Shown here piece after piece: positions 25,568 to 33,329 of a stretch of 64,000 nucleotides of DNA. Each line of letters starts with the position of its first letter. Position 1 is the stretch's first letter. The notes below the pieces were generated by a model, which did not search any database, was not told the origin of the DNA, and saw only the letters and a list, made by a program, of their open reading frames with translations. The stretch covers positions 124,001-188,000 of the forward strand of contig NZ_JAAGWH010000033.1 of the NCBI RefSeq assembly GCF_010682105.1, in the 5' to 3' direction. Source of the stretch: Modestobacter muralis (GTDB lineage: Bacteria; Actinomycetota; Actinomycetes; Mycobacteriales; Geodermatophilaceae). A program made the position numbers and the translations under genes.

Positions 25568-25773
25568 GACGCCACGGTAGGCCCACTCCACACGTGACAC
25601 CCAGGTGAACCCGCCGTGACGGTCGTCATGTAAGGGCGTACTACGTCCGGCAGCGGGGCAACACCGCGTGCCGGCCGGGCTGTTCCCCGCCCCGGTGCCG
25701 TTGGACGCCCGCCCGCGCCGTGGAGGAAGATCGGCCCGCCCCGATCCGTGCAGTGCCCCGAGAGGACGACGCC

Positions 25774-26388
25774 GTGCCCGGACCCACCCGTGGTTTCCTC
25801 GGCCGCCGCCGCAGCGCCGGCGACCCCCGGCTGCCACCCGGCCAGTACGACGCCGGCTCCGACTGGCCGGTGCTGACCGCCGAGCCCACGCCGCGGATCA
25901 CCCCCGAGACCTGGTCGATCACCGTCGACGGCGCCGTGGAGAACCCGACCACCTGGACCTGGGACGAGGCGCACGCGCTCCCGGGTGCGGAGTACAACGG
26001 CGACATCCACTGCGTGACCACGTGGTCGAAGTTCGACACCCACTTCGCCGGCGTCAGCGTCGACTCGCTCCTGGAGATCGCGAAGCCGAAGCCGGAGGGC
26101 CGGTTCGTCATGGAGACGGCGAAGACCGGCTACACGACCAACCTGCCGATCTCCGACGTCACCGGCGGCAAGGCGTGGCTGGTGTGGGAGTTCGACGGCA
26201 AGCCGCTCGCGGTCGAGCACGGCGGCCCGGTGCGGATGCTGGTGCCGCACCTGTACTTCTGGAAGAGCACCAAGTGGATCAGCCGGATCACGGTCCTGGA
26301 GCGCGACCAGCCGGGCTTCTGGGAGCAGAACGGCTACCACGACCGCGGCGACCCGTGGAAGCAGCAGCGCTACCAGGGCGACGCGTGA
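25774..26388 (+). CDS. Sulfite oxidase-like molybdopterin oxidoreductase
   Basis: 204 residues of the oxidoreductase molybdopterin-binding domain. The molybdenum ligand Cys is in DIHCVTTWSKFD, and TNLPISDVTGGKAWLVWEFD and GGPVRMLVPHLYFWKSTKWI are typical of the MsrP/YedY-like cytoplasmic group. No Tat signal is present, so it acts in the cytoplasm. GTG 25774 has GAGG upstream. The FNR-type gene 85 nt downstream is the likely electron partner; this pairing is common in actinobacteria. Confidence 0.9.
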   Translation: MPGPTRGFLGRRRSAGDPRLPPGQYDAGSDWPVLTAEPTPRITPETWSITVDGAVENPTTWTWDEAHALPGAEYNGDIHCVTTWSKFDTHFAGVSVDSLLEIAKPKPEGRFVMETAKTGYTTNLPISDVTGGKAWLVWEFDGKPLAVEHGGPVRMLVPHLYFWKSTKWISRITVLERDQPGFWEQNGYHDRGDPWKQQRYQGDA

Positions 26389-26450
26389 AGGACCTCGCTG
26401 CCCCCCGCCACTCGCAGGCTCGCGGCGGGACCCTGCACCGAGGCCGGGAG
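26386..26450 (+). repeat. Intergenic repeat, copy 1 of a GC-rich family
   Basis: Starting at the stop codon (TGAAGGACC), this stretch holds the core ACTCGCAGGCTCGCGGCGGG at 26410-26429. The same core follows the FNT gene at 29282-29301, with a variant at 29326-29345. Confidence 0.6.
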
Positions 26451-26473
26451 GCCCCGCTCCTGGTCGTGGGGCT

Positions 26474-27187
26474 GTGAGCGCACCGGCCGGCGGCTGGACG
26501 ACCGCAACGGTGGCCGGCGTCCGCCGGCCGATCGCCCGGTCGGTGGAGCTGCGCCTGGACGTGCACGACCGCGTCGACCACCTGCCCGGCCAGCACTACG
26601 TCGTCCGGCTGACCGCCGAGGACGGCTACACCGCGCAGCGGTCCTACTCGGTGGCCTCGCCGCCGGGCGACCCGCTGGTGGAGCTGTTCGTCGAGCGGCT
26701 GGACGACGGTGAGGTGTCGACCTACCTCGCCGACGTCGTCGAGCCCGGTGACGAGCTGGAGGTGCGCGGGCCGATCGGCGGCTGGTTCGTCTGGGACGGC
26801 GTCACGCCCGCGCTGCTGGTCGGCGGCGGCTCCGGCGTCGTCCCGCTGGTGGCGATGGTGCGGCACGCCCGCGACATCGGGCGGCTGGACCTGCTGCGGG
26901 TCGCGGTCTCGGCCCGCACGCTGGCCGCGCTGCCCTACGCCGACGAGCTGGCCGAGGCCGGCGCGCAGATCGTGCTGACCCGCGAGGCGCGTGGGATTCG
27001 GCCGGCGTCCCGGCTGGGCGGGATGGACCTCTTCCCGCTGGTCGAGCCGGGGCAGACGGTGTTCGTGTGCGGCTCGACGGGCTTCGCCACGACGGCCACC
27101 CAGCTGCTGGTCGAGCTCGGCGTGCCCGCGACGGTGATCCGGGTGGAGCAGTTCGGCCCCTCCGCGCTGGAGCTGCCCAAGCGCTGA
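26474..27187 (+). CDS. FAD-binding oxidoreductase (ferredoxin-NADP reductase type)
   Basis: 237 residues. FAD binding is shown by AQRSYSVASPPG, the NAD(P) loop by LLVGGGSGVVPLVAMVRHA, and the C-terminal NAD(P) contact by VFVCGSTGFATTATQLLVEL. It lacks a 2Fe-2S domain, so it is a bare reductase module that probably supplies electrons to the molybdopterin enzyme just upstream. Start GTG 26474. Confidence 0.9.
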   Translation: MSAPAGGWTTATVAGVRRPIARSVELRLDVHDRVDHLPGQHYVVRLTAEDGYTAQRSYSVASPPGDPLVELFVERLDDGEVSTYLADVVEPGDELEVRGPIGGWFVWDGVTPALLVGGGSGVVPLVAMVRHARDIGRLDLLRVAVSARTLAALPYADELAEAGAQIVLTREARGIRPASRLGGMDLFPLVEPGQTVFVCGSTGFATTATQLLVELGVPATVIRVEQFGPSALELPKR

Positions 27188-27210
27188 GCACACCCCTCGT
27201 CAGGATCCGG

Positions 27211-27229
27211 TAAGGGCAGGCTAACCTCT
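27211..27229. promoter_or_regulatory. Candidate IdeR/DtxR iron box
   Basis: The 19-base site taagggcaggctaacctct matches the iron-box consensus TTAGGTTAGGCTAACCTAA well on the right half (GGCTAACCT identical) and partly on the left. It lies 33 bases before the start of a siderophore-binding protein gene, where iron repression is expected. Confidence 0.6.
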
Positions 27230-27262
27230 GCTCGTCCGTCGTTGATCTTGAGGAGCCTGCCC

Positions 27263-28273
27263 GTGTCCCGCCCGTCCCGCCTCGCCGTCCCCCTCGCCGC
27301 GCTGGCGCTCGCCACCGGGCTCTCCGCCTGCGGTGGCAGCTCCGACGAGGCGGCGGCCGCACCGTCGGCCGCCGCCTCGTCGTCCTCGACGGCCTTCCCG
27401 GTCAGCATCGAGAACAAGTTCGGCACTACCGAGATCCCGGCCGAGCCGCAGCGGGTGGTCACCGTCGGCTTCAACGACGAGGACTTCGTCCTCGCCCTGG
27501 GCGTGGTCCCGGTCGGCGTGCGGGACCTCATCGGGGACTACGACGCCCCGGCGCGGCCGTGGGCGCAGGAGCAGCTCGGCGGGGCGGAGATCCCGACCGT
27601 CGGCGGCACGGAGCTCGACATCGAGGCCATCGCCGCGCTGGACCCCGACCTGATCGTCGGCGTGTACTCCTACATCGACCAGGCGGTGTACGACCAGCTG
27701 TCGAAGATCGCGCCGACCCTCGCCCAGACCGACGAGCACGCCGACGGCGCCACCCCGTGGCAGGAGCAGACGCTGCTCACCGGTGAGGCGCTGGGCCGCG
27801 AGGAGCAGGCCCAGCAGCTCGTCGACGACGTCGAGGGCCGGTTCGACGAGGCGGTCAGCGCCCACCCCGACTTCGCCGGCAAGCAGCTCACCGTCGACCT
27901 GACCGGCGTGGGCTCGGGCCACTACGCCCTCGGCGCCGACGACCTGCGCACCCAGTTCTTCACCGGCCTCGGCTTCACCGTCCCCGAGGCCAGCACCGAC
28001 GTCAGCCAGGAGCGGATGGACCTGCTCGACACCGACGTCCTCGCGGTCAACGGCTACGACCAGGCCGCGGCCGAGGCCGACCCGCTGCTGTCCGCCCTCG
28101 ACGTCGTCACCTCCGGCCGCACCGTGCTGCTGGGCGGCTACGACGGCGACGTCTCCGCCGCGCTCGGCTTCGGCAGCCCGCTGTCGCTGCCCTACCTGCT
28201 CGAGGAGGTCGTGCCGGCGCTCGCCGCCGCCGCCGACGGCGACCCGGCCACGACGGTCACCCCGCTCAGCTGA
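27263..28273 (+). CDS. Iron-siderophore ABC transporter substrate-binding lipoprotein (FecB/FepB type)
   Basis: 336 residues. Signal peptide and lipobox (LATGLSAC, lipidated Cys), a Ser/Ala-rich linker, then the periplasmic-binding fold with PQRVVTVGFNDEDFVLALGV and IEAIAALDPDLIVGVYSYID. It would hold ferric siderophore outside the membrane for a permease that is not in this window. GTG 27263 has AGGAG seven bases upstream; the TTG at 27242 is less likely. An iron-box-like site lies upstream. Confidence 0.92.
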   Translation: MSRPSRLAVPLAALALATGLSACGGSSDEAAAAPSAAASSSSTAFPVSIENKFGTTEIPAEPQRVVTVGFNDEDFVLALGVVPVGVRDLIGDYDAPARPWAQEQLGGAEIPTVGGTELDIEAIAALDPDLIVGVYSYIDQAVYDQLSKIAPTLAQTDEHADGATPWQEQTLLTGEALGREEQAQQLVDDVEGRFDEAVSAHPDFAGKQLTVDLTGVGSGHYALGADDLRTQFFTGLGFTVPEASTDVSQERMDLLDTDVLAVNGYDQAAAEADPLLSALDVVTSGRTVLLGGYDGDVSAALGFGSPLSLPYLLEEVVPALAAAADGDPATTVTPLS

Positions 28274-28278
28274 GCGGC

Positions 28279-28319
28279 CGCCCCGTCCCGCGGCCGGTGA
28301 CCGGCACCGGGACGGGGCG
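28279..28319 (+). terminator. Terminator hairpin after the siderophore-binding protein gene
   Basis: CGCCCCGTCCC (28279-28289) pairs with GGGACGGGGCG (28309-28319), an 11-bp stem with a 19-base loop that can itself fold. Confidence 0.7.
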
Positions 28320-28360
28320 CAGCCGGCCACCGGGTTGCCCCGCCGTGCGCCGGGTAGGCG

Positions 28361-29257
28361 GTGATCGTGACTGACGCCCGGGAGCAGAGCGCGGAGTCCG
28401 GCGACGGTTCACGTCCGGGAGTGGGGGCGGACCCGGCGCGGAACGCGGAGGTCGCCGAGACCCCGGTCGAGGAGACCGTCACCCGCGCCATCGACGAGGG
28501 GCGCCGGCGCATCTCCCGGCGCACCTGGCCGCTGCTGGCCACCGGGCTGCTCGGCGGCATCGACGTCGGGACCGGCGTGCTGGCGCTGCTCTTCGTGGAG
28601 CACGAGACGCACAGCAAGCTGCTGGCCGGGCTGGCCTTCTCGATCGGCTTCATCGCGCTCACCCTGGCCCGCAGCGAGCTGTTCACCGAGGACTTCCTGG
28701 TCCCGGTGGTCACCGTGATCGCCAGGCAGGCCCGGTTCCGGATGCTGATGCGTCTGTGGGTGGGCACCCTGGTGGCCAACCTGGTGGGCGGGTGGCTGTT
28801 CACCTGGCTGCTGATGGCGGGTTTCCCGCAGTTCGCCGAGACGGCCGTCGAGGCCGGCAGCTTCTACGTCGACCTCGGGCTGGGGGTGAAGGCCTTCGCT
28901 CTGGCCGTGATCGGCGGCGTGGTCATCACCTTGATGACCTGGATGCAGCACTCCACCGACTCCACCGGCATCCGGCTGGTCCCGGCGGTGACCGCGGGCT
29001 TCCTGCTGGCCGGCGCGCAGCTCAACCACGTGGTCGTCAACTCGCTGTTGATGTTCACGGCGCTGCACACCGGGGACGCGCCCTTCGGCTACGTGCAGTG
29101 GGCACAGACCGCCGGGCTGGCCGCGGCGGGCAACGTCGTCGGCGGCGTCGTGCTGGTCACCCTGCTGCGGCTGTTCCAGTCACCGCACACCATCGCCGAG
29201 GAACGGGCCAACCCGGCCCTCGGCGTCGCCGTCGGCGACGACCGGCGCGAGGACTGA
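28361..29257 (+). CDS. Formate/nitrite transporter (FNT) family protein
   Basis: 298 residues. After a charged N-tail of about 50 residues come six hydrophobic helices with the half-helix loops of the FNT channel fold (LARSELFTEDFLVP and ALHTGDAPFGYVQW). It resembles the YfdC-like actinobacterial branch rather than FocA. The substrate could be formate, nitrite or another small anion. Start GTG 28361 or 28367; neither has a strong ribosome site. Confidence 0.85.
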   Translation: MIVTDAREQSAESGDGSRPGVGADPARNAEVAETPVEETVTRAIDEGRRRISRRTWPLLATGLLGGIDVGTGVLALLFVEHETHSKLLAGLAFSIGFIALTLARSELFTEDFLVPVVTVIARQARFRMLMRLWVGTLVANLVGGWLFTWLLMAGFPQFAETAVEAGSFYVDLGLGVKAFALAVIGGVVITLMTWMQHSTDSTGIRLVPAVTAGFLLAGAQLNHVVVNSLLMFTALHTGDAPFGYVQWAQTAGLAAAGNVVGGVVLVTLLRLFQSPHTIAEERANPALGVAVGDDRRED

Positions 29258-29348
29258 CGAAGGACCCCCTCGCCCCCCACCACTCGCAGGCTCGCGGCGG
29301 GGCCCCGCGAGGGGGCCTCCCCCCCACTCGCGAGCTCGCGGCGGGCTC
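29258..29348 (+). repeat. Intergenic repeat, copies 2 and 3
   Basis: After TGACGAAGGACCCCC the core ACTCGCAGGCTCGCGGCGGG lies at 29282-29301 and a variant (CGAGCTC in the centre) at 29326-29345. Copy 1 is 26.4 kb into the window. Inverted GC blocks (ccccctcgcc / gcgagggggc) between them can form a hairpin, so the unit may serve as a terminator. Confidence 0.6.
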
Positions 29349-29363
29349 TGTGAGGGGGCCGCG

Positions 29364-29915
29364 TCACGAGCCCCGTCGTGCGGCCTTCCTGACGGCGGCG
29401 ACGTAGCGGTCCAGCGCGAGGGTCTGCACGCGCCGGCTGACCGGTGCGCCCAGCCGGGCCAGCGGGGTCGCCAGCCGGGAGAAGGCCCGCAGCTCGTAGA
29501 CGACCTCGCCGTCGGGGCGCAGCCGGACGACGAAGGACTCCTCGCCGCTCTCCGGGTGCCCGGGCAGTGTGCCGTAGGCGAAGCCGCGGCGGTCGGGCTC
29601 GTCGACGACCCAGACCACCCGGCACGGGATGTCCAGCCCCAGCCGCGGCAGCCCAGCGGTCATCAGGACGACGGTGCCGACGGTGCTGGCCGGCCCGTCG
29701 GCGCGGATCCGCAGCCCGGCGCCGCGCTGGGCGTCCCAGCGGAACACCGCCGCGGCTGCCCGCTCGAACGCCCCCCGCCCGGAGCCCACCACGTGGTCGC
29801 GCTCGACCAGGCCGTACCCGGTGGGCAGCGCGCCGTCGCGGGTGCCGCCCACCTCGTCGTAGGTGAAGGGGGCGTCGGTGTACTGCGCGACGGTGGCGCG
29901 GCGGAGGAGTCCCAC
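29364..29915 (-). CDS. DUF1990 family protein
   Basis: 183 residues with the DUF1990 features: DAPFTYDEVGGTRDGALPTG, YGLVERDHVVGSGRGAFERA, and a steroidogenic-like beta region GFAYGTLPGHPESGEESFVV. The function is unknown. GTG 29915 is taken over an upstream ATG at 29981 because the fold begins there. It is divergent from the HipA-like gene. Confidence 0.85.
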   Translation of the reverse strand: MGLLRRATVAQYTDAPFTYDEVGGTRDGALPTGYGLVERDHVVGSGRGAFERAAAAVFRWDAQRGAGLRIRADGPASTVGTVVLMTAGLPRLGLDIPCRVVWVVDEPDRRGFAYGTLPGHPESGEESFVVRLRPDGEVVYELRAFSRLATPLARLGAPVSRRVQTLALDRYVAAVRKAARRGS

Positions 29916-29958
29916 CGGCCCAGTCTGCGCGCGGTGAGCCGGTAGGGTCGCGGGCACT

Positions 29959-30816
29959 GTGCTCGCCGCCGTCTCCGCCACCCGCTACGTCACCCCGCTC
30001 CGCGAGGGTGGCTCGCTGCCCGGCCTGATGGAGGCCGACGACCTGGGCACCTACGTGGTCAAGTGGCGGGCGGCCGGCCAGGGCGTGAAGGTGCTCGCCG
30101 CCGAGGTCATCTGCGGTGAGCTGGCCCGCCGGCTGTCGTTGCCGGTGCCCGCGCTGGTCACCGTCGACGTCGTCCCCGAGCTCGCGGTGGGGGAGCCGGA
30201 CTACGAGGTGCAGGAGCTGCTGCGCAACTCCGCCGGGACGAACCTGGGCATGGACTACCTGCCCGGGGCGCTGGACTTCGAGGCCGGTGCGGCGCAGGTC
30301 GACCCGGAGCTGGCCGGGCGGGTGCTGTGGTTCGACGCCCTCATCGGCAACGTCGACCGCTCGTGGCGCAACCCGAACATGCTGTTCTGGCACCGCCGGC
30401 TGCAGCTCATCGACCACGGCGCCGCGCTGACCTTCCACCACCACTGGCCCGGCGCCGCGGCTGCGGTGGCCCGCGCCTATGACGCGGTCCAGCACGCGCT
30501 GATCGAGTGCGCGCCCGACGTCCCGGCCGCCGACGCCGCGCTCGGCCGGCTGGTCACCCGCCCGCTGCTCACCGACGTGCTCGCCCAGGTCCCCGACGCG
30601 TGGCTGGAGGGTCCGAGCCCGGACGACGCCCCCGACGCCGTCCGCGCGCGCTACGTCGACCAGCTGCTGGCCCGGCTCGACGCCCGGGCCTCCTGGCTGC
30701 CCGGGGTGGTCGCCGCGGCAGCCGCCGGGGGCGCCGGCCGGGGGAGTGCCCCGCGTGGGCAGAACCGGCCGTCCTGGCTGGGGCCGCCGCCGCCGGAGGG
30801 CGTGACGCAGCGGTGA
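29959..30816 (+). CDS. HipA-family kinase-like protein (stand-alone)
   Basis: 285 residues resembling the C-terminal kinase half of HipA: GTYVVKWRAAGQGVKVLAAE (nucleotide lysine region), catalytic loop LWFDALIGNVDRSWRNPNML and metal loop LIDHGAALTFHHHW. It lacks the HipA N-terminal subdomain and has no HipB partner, so it is not a classic toxin-antitoxin pair. TAGGGT ten bases upstream suggests a very short leader. It overlaps the DUF3037 gene by 4 nt, a pairing typical of actinobacteria. Confidence 0.88.
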   Translation: MLAAVSATRYVTPLREGGSLPGLMEADDLGTYVVKWRAAGQGVKVLAAEVICGELARRLSLPVPALVTVDVVPELAVGEPDYEVQELLRNSAGTNLGMDYLPGALDFEAGAAQVDPELAGRVLWFDALIGNVDRSWRNPNMLFWHRRLQLIDHGAALTFHHHWPGAAAAVARAYDAVQHALIECAPDVPAADAALGRLVTRPLLTDVLAQVPDAWLEGPSPDDAPDAVRARYVDQLLARLDARASWLPGVVAAAAAGGAGRGSAPRGQNRPSWLGPPPPEGVTQR

Positions 30817-31202
30817 GGGAGACCTTCGAGTACGCCGTGCTCCGGGTGGTGCCGCGGGTCGAGCGGGGGGAGTCGCTGAACGCCGGCGTCCTCGTCTACT
30901 GCCGGCAGCGCGACTACCTCGGCTCCCGGGTGCACCTGGACGTCGACCGGCTGCGGGCCCTCGACCCGACCGCCGACCCGGTCGCGATCACCGCCGCGCT
31001 GCAGGCCTCGGCCGACGTCTGCTCGGCCGAGGTCGGCGTGGGCGCTGCCGGCCGGGAGATGCTGGGCTCACGGTTCCGCTGGCTCACCGCGCCGCGCAGC
31101 ACCGTCGTCCAGCCCGGCCCGGTGCACACCGGCCTGACCGCCGACCCCGACGCCGAGGTCGACCGCCTGCTGCAGCTGCTCGTCCTGCCCGTCACCGACT
31201 GA
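30813..31202 (+). CDS. DUF3037 family protein
   Basis: 129 residues beginning VRETFEYAVLRVVPRVERGE, with NAGVLVYCRQRDYLG and LGSRFRWLTAPRSTVVQPGP, all typical of DUF3037. GTG 30813 overlaps the HipA-like stop (GTGA), so the two are translated together and probably act together. The activity is not known. Confidence 0.88.
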   Translation: MRETFEYAVLRVVPRVERGESLNAGVLVYCRQRDYLGSRVHLDVDRLRALDPTADPVAITAALQASADVCSAEVGVGAAGREMLGSRFRWLTAPRSTVVQPGPVHTGLTADPDAEVDRLLQLLVLPVTD

Positions 31203-31217
31203 GCCGGCCCGCACCGC

Positions 31218-31655
31218 TCAGGTGCAGAACTCGTTGCCCTCCGGGTCGGTCAGCACGGCCCAGGAGGTGCCCATGCCCGACCGGTTCTCGACGAAGGCCG
31301 CGCCCAGGGCGGTGAGCCGGTCGACGGCTGCGGCGATCCGCTCCCGCTGCTCGGCGGGCGGCACCGACGGCCCGCCGCCGGCCTGCAGGTCGATGTGCAC
31401 CCGGTTCTTGACCGTCTTGGGCTCGGGAACCCGCTGGAAGAACAGCCTCGGCTGGGCCGGGTCGGTGCTCTCCACGGCGGAGGCGGAGTTCCACTGGTCC
31501 TCCGGCACGCCGCGGGCGGCCAGCCAGCTGGGCCAGTCGGCCGCGCCGTCGGGTGGACCGGGCACGCGGTAGCCGCGGTCGGCCAGCGCGGCGGCCCAGA
31601 AGGCGGCCAGCCGCCCGGGGTCCTGGGCGTCGAAGACGATCTGCACGGGTCGCAT
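31218..31655 (-). CDS. VOC family protein
   Basis: 145 residues of a glyoxalase-like fold (MRPVQIVFDAQDPGRLAAFW start, VLTDPEGNEFCT end), the subgroup with the DP-RLA-FW motif that is abundant in actinobacteria. The final metal-binding Glu is in GNEF. The substrate is unknown. ATG 31655. Confidence 0.8.
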   Translation of the reverse strand: MRPVQIVFDAQDPGRLAAFWAAALADRGYRVPGPPDGAADWPSWLAARGVPEDQWNSASAVESTDPAQPRLFFQRVPEPKTVKNRVHIDLQAGGGPSVPPAEQRERIAAAVDRLTALGAAFVENRSGMGTSWAVLTDPEGNEFCT

Positions 31656-31723
31656 GCGGGGCAGTGTGCCGCTGGACACCGACAGGACGGGAGGTGTCGG
31701 ACGCCTCCGGTAGGACTCCGCGC

Positions 31724-32113
31724 ATGGAGATCTCCGCGGTGAGCGTGAGCGCCACCGACCTGCGCCGGGCCGTCGCCTTCTACGAGCTGCTCGGCTTCAC
31801 CTTCCCGCCCGTCGAGGACGGTGAGCAGCACGTGGAGACCGCGCCCGGCCGGGGCGCCCAGTTGATGATCGACTCGGTCGAGATGCTCACCGAGCTGCTG
31901 GGGGAGGCGCCACGGCCGGGTACCGGCTCGGCGTTCGCCGTCCGGTGCGCCGACCCGGCCGAGGTCGACGCGGTGGCAGCCCGGGTCGCCACCGCGGGGC
32001 ACACCGTGCTGATGGAGCCGTGGGACGCGCCCTGGGGCCAGCGCTACGCCACGGTCGCCGACCCCGACGGGTACGCGGTCGACCTCTACGCCCCGTCGAG
32101 CCCGACGGACTGA
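31724..32113 (+). CDS. VOC family protein
   Basis: 129 residues, start MEISAVSVSATDLRRAVAFY and end VADPDGYAVDLYAP, the pattern of glyoxalase/dioxygenase-fold proteins. The gene is divergent from the VOC gene at 31218 and overlaps the convergent PCD gene by 28 nt. Confidence 0.8.
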   Translation: MEISAVSVSATDLRRAVAFYELLGFTFPPVEDGEQHVETAPGRGAQLMIDSVEMLTELLGEAPRPGTGSAFAVRCADPAEVDAVAARVATAGHTVLMEPWDAPWGQRYATVADPDGYAVDLYAPSSPTD

Positions 32114-32400
32114 GCGGCGAGCAGTTCGTCGGCCCGGCGGGCGAACTCGACGTCGAGCTCGGTGACCGCGTCGACGGAGTGGGTCAGCAGGTGCACGGTG
32201 AGGGTGCCGTAGCTGATCTCGACGTCGGGGTGGTGGTCGAGGGCGTCGGCGACATCGGCCAGCGCCAGCACGTGCGCGGCGGCGGCGCGGAAGTCGATGC
32301 CCTGGGTCCGGCGGTGGATGCCGTGCACGTCACCGGTCCAGTCGTGCAGCTCCGTCAGTGCGTCGGCGAGGTCCTCGGGCGTCAGCGGGGTGCGTGCCAT
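32086..32400 (-). CDS. 4a-hydroxytetrahydrobiopterin dehydratase (pterin carbinolamine dehydratase)
   Basis: 104 residues. It dehydrates 4a-hydroxy-tetrahydropterin. The active-site signature is present as HHPDVEISYGTLTVHLLTHS, with a further conserved DFRAAAAHVLALADVAD. Length is normal. In actinobacteria without aromatic hydroxylases it may serve molybdopterin or other pterin metabolism. It overlaps the end of the VOC gene on the other strand. Confidence 0.9.
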   Translation of the reverse strand: MARTPLTPEDLADALTELHDWTGDVHGIHRRTQGIDFRAAAAHVLALADVADALDHHPDVEISYGTLTVHLLTHSVDAVTELDVEFARRADELLAAQSVGLDGA

Positions 32401-32448
32401 GCCCCGATCCTGCCGTCTCGGCCTCGTCCCAGGGTCCTTCGACCTTCC

Positions 32449-33162
32449 TCAGGTGTGGAGCCCGCACTCCACCTTGTTCTTTCCGGCCCAGCGGCCGGCG
32501 CGGGGGTCCTCGCCGGGGGCGACGGGGCGGGTGCACGGCGCGCAGCCGATGGAGGCGTACCCGATCTCGGCCAGCGGGTTGACCGGCACCTGGTGTTCGG
32601 TGATGTAGGCGTCCACGTCGTCCTGGGTCCAGGCGGCGAGCGGGTTGACCTTCACCATGCCGCGCTTGGCGTCCCAGTCGACGACCTTGGTGCCGGTGCG
32701 GCTGGCCGACTCGTCGCGGCGCACGCCGGAGCCCCAGGCGGTGTAGCCGGCGAGCGCGGCGGCCAGCGGCTGCACCTTGCGCAGGGAGCAGCACAGGTCG
32801 GGGTCGCGCTCGTACAGCCGCGGGCCGTGCTCGGCGTCCTGCTCGGCCACGGTCTGGCTGGGCATGATGCTGTGCACGGTGATCGGCAGGACGCTGCTGA
32901 TCCAGTCGCGGGTGCCGATGGTCTCGGCGAAGTGGTAGCCGGTCTCCAGGAACACCACGTTCACCCCGGGGACGGCGCGGCCGGCCAGGTGCGCCAGCAG
33001 CCCGTCGGCCATCGAGGAGGTGATGGCGAAGGAGTCGCCGAACGTCTCCCCGGCCCAGGTGAGCACGGCCAGCGCCTGCTCGACCGGGTCGGCGATGCCC
33101 TCGAACCGGGCGTCGGCCTGCGCGGCGAGCTCGGGCGTCGGTGTCGCGATCGCAGTCGTCAT
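32449..33162 (-). CDS. cysH: Adenylylsulfate/phosphoadenylylsulfate reductase
   Basis: 237 residues of the assimilatory reductase. The PP-loop region is SFAITSSMADGLLAHLAGRA, and FLETGYHFAET binds substrate. The 4Fe-4S ligands, DLCCSLRKV and the later GCAPCTRP, mark it as APS-type. The nucleophilic Cys is in the tail ECGLHT. It makes sulfite for the Sir enzyme encoded upstream. The ATG overlaps the stop of the zinc-ribbon miniprotein gene (ATGA). Confidence 0.95.
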   Translation of the reverse strand: MTTAIATPTPELAAQADARFEGIADPVEQALAVLTWAGETFGDSFAITSSMADGLLAHLAGRAVPGVNVVFLETGYHFAETIGTRDWISSVLPITVHSIMPSQTVAEQDAEHGPRLYERDPDLCCSLRKVQPLAAALAGYTAWGSGVRRDESASRTGTKVVDWDAKRGMVKVNPLAAWTQDDVDAYITEHQVPVNPLAEIGYASIGCAPCTRPVAPGEDPRAGRWAGKNKVECGLHT

Positions 33163-33329
33163 GGGCGCTGGACCCCCGTTCCGGTCAGGTGGACGGTGAA
33201 GCTCCGCAGGCAGGCGCCGCAGCGCCAGCCGTCCGGGTCCTCGCCGTGCGGGATCAGGTCTTCCTCCCCGCAGTACGGGCAGTGGAACACCGGCAGCTGC
33301 CGGGTCCTTCCCGGCGGGGTCTGGCTCAC
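33159..33329 (-). CDS. Zinc-ribbon miniprotein between sir and cysH
   Basis: A 56-residue protein with two CxxC knuckles: FHCPYCGEED (Cys17, Cys20) and WRCGACLRSF (Cys37, Cys40). GTG 33329 overlaps the sir stop and its TGA overlaps the cysH ATG, so all three are translationally coupled. Small zinc-ribbon proteins recur in this place in actinobacterial sulfur operons. It may carry metal or sulfur, or help assemble the reductases, but this is inference. Below 60 residues it is easily missed by gene callers. Confidence 0.85.
   Translation of the reverse strand: MSQTPPGRTRQLPVFHCPYCGEEDLIPHGEDPDGWRCGACLRSFTVHLTGTGVQRP

Noticed and set aside
29959-30816. HipAB toxin-antitoxin system
   Set aside because: The N-terminal HipA part and a HipB-like HTH gene are absent; the partner is DUF3037.
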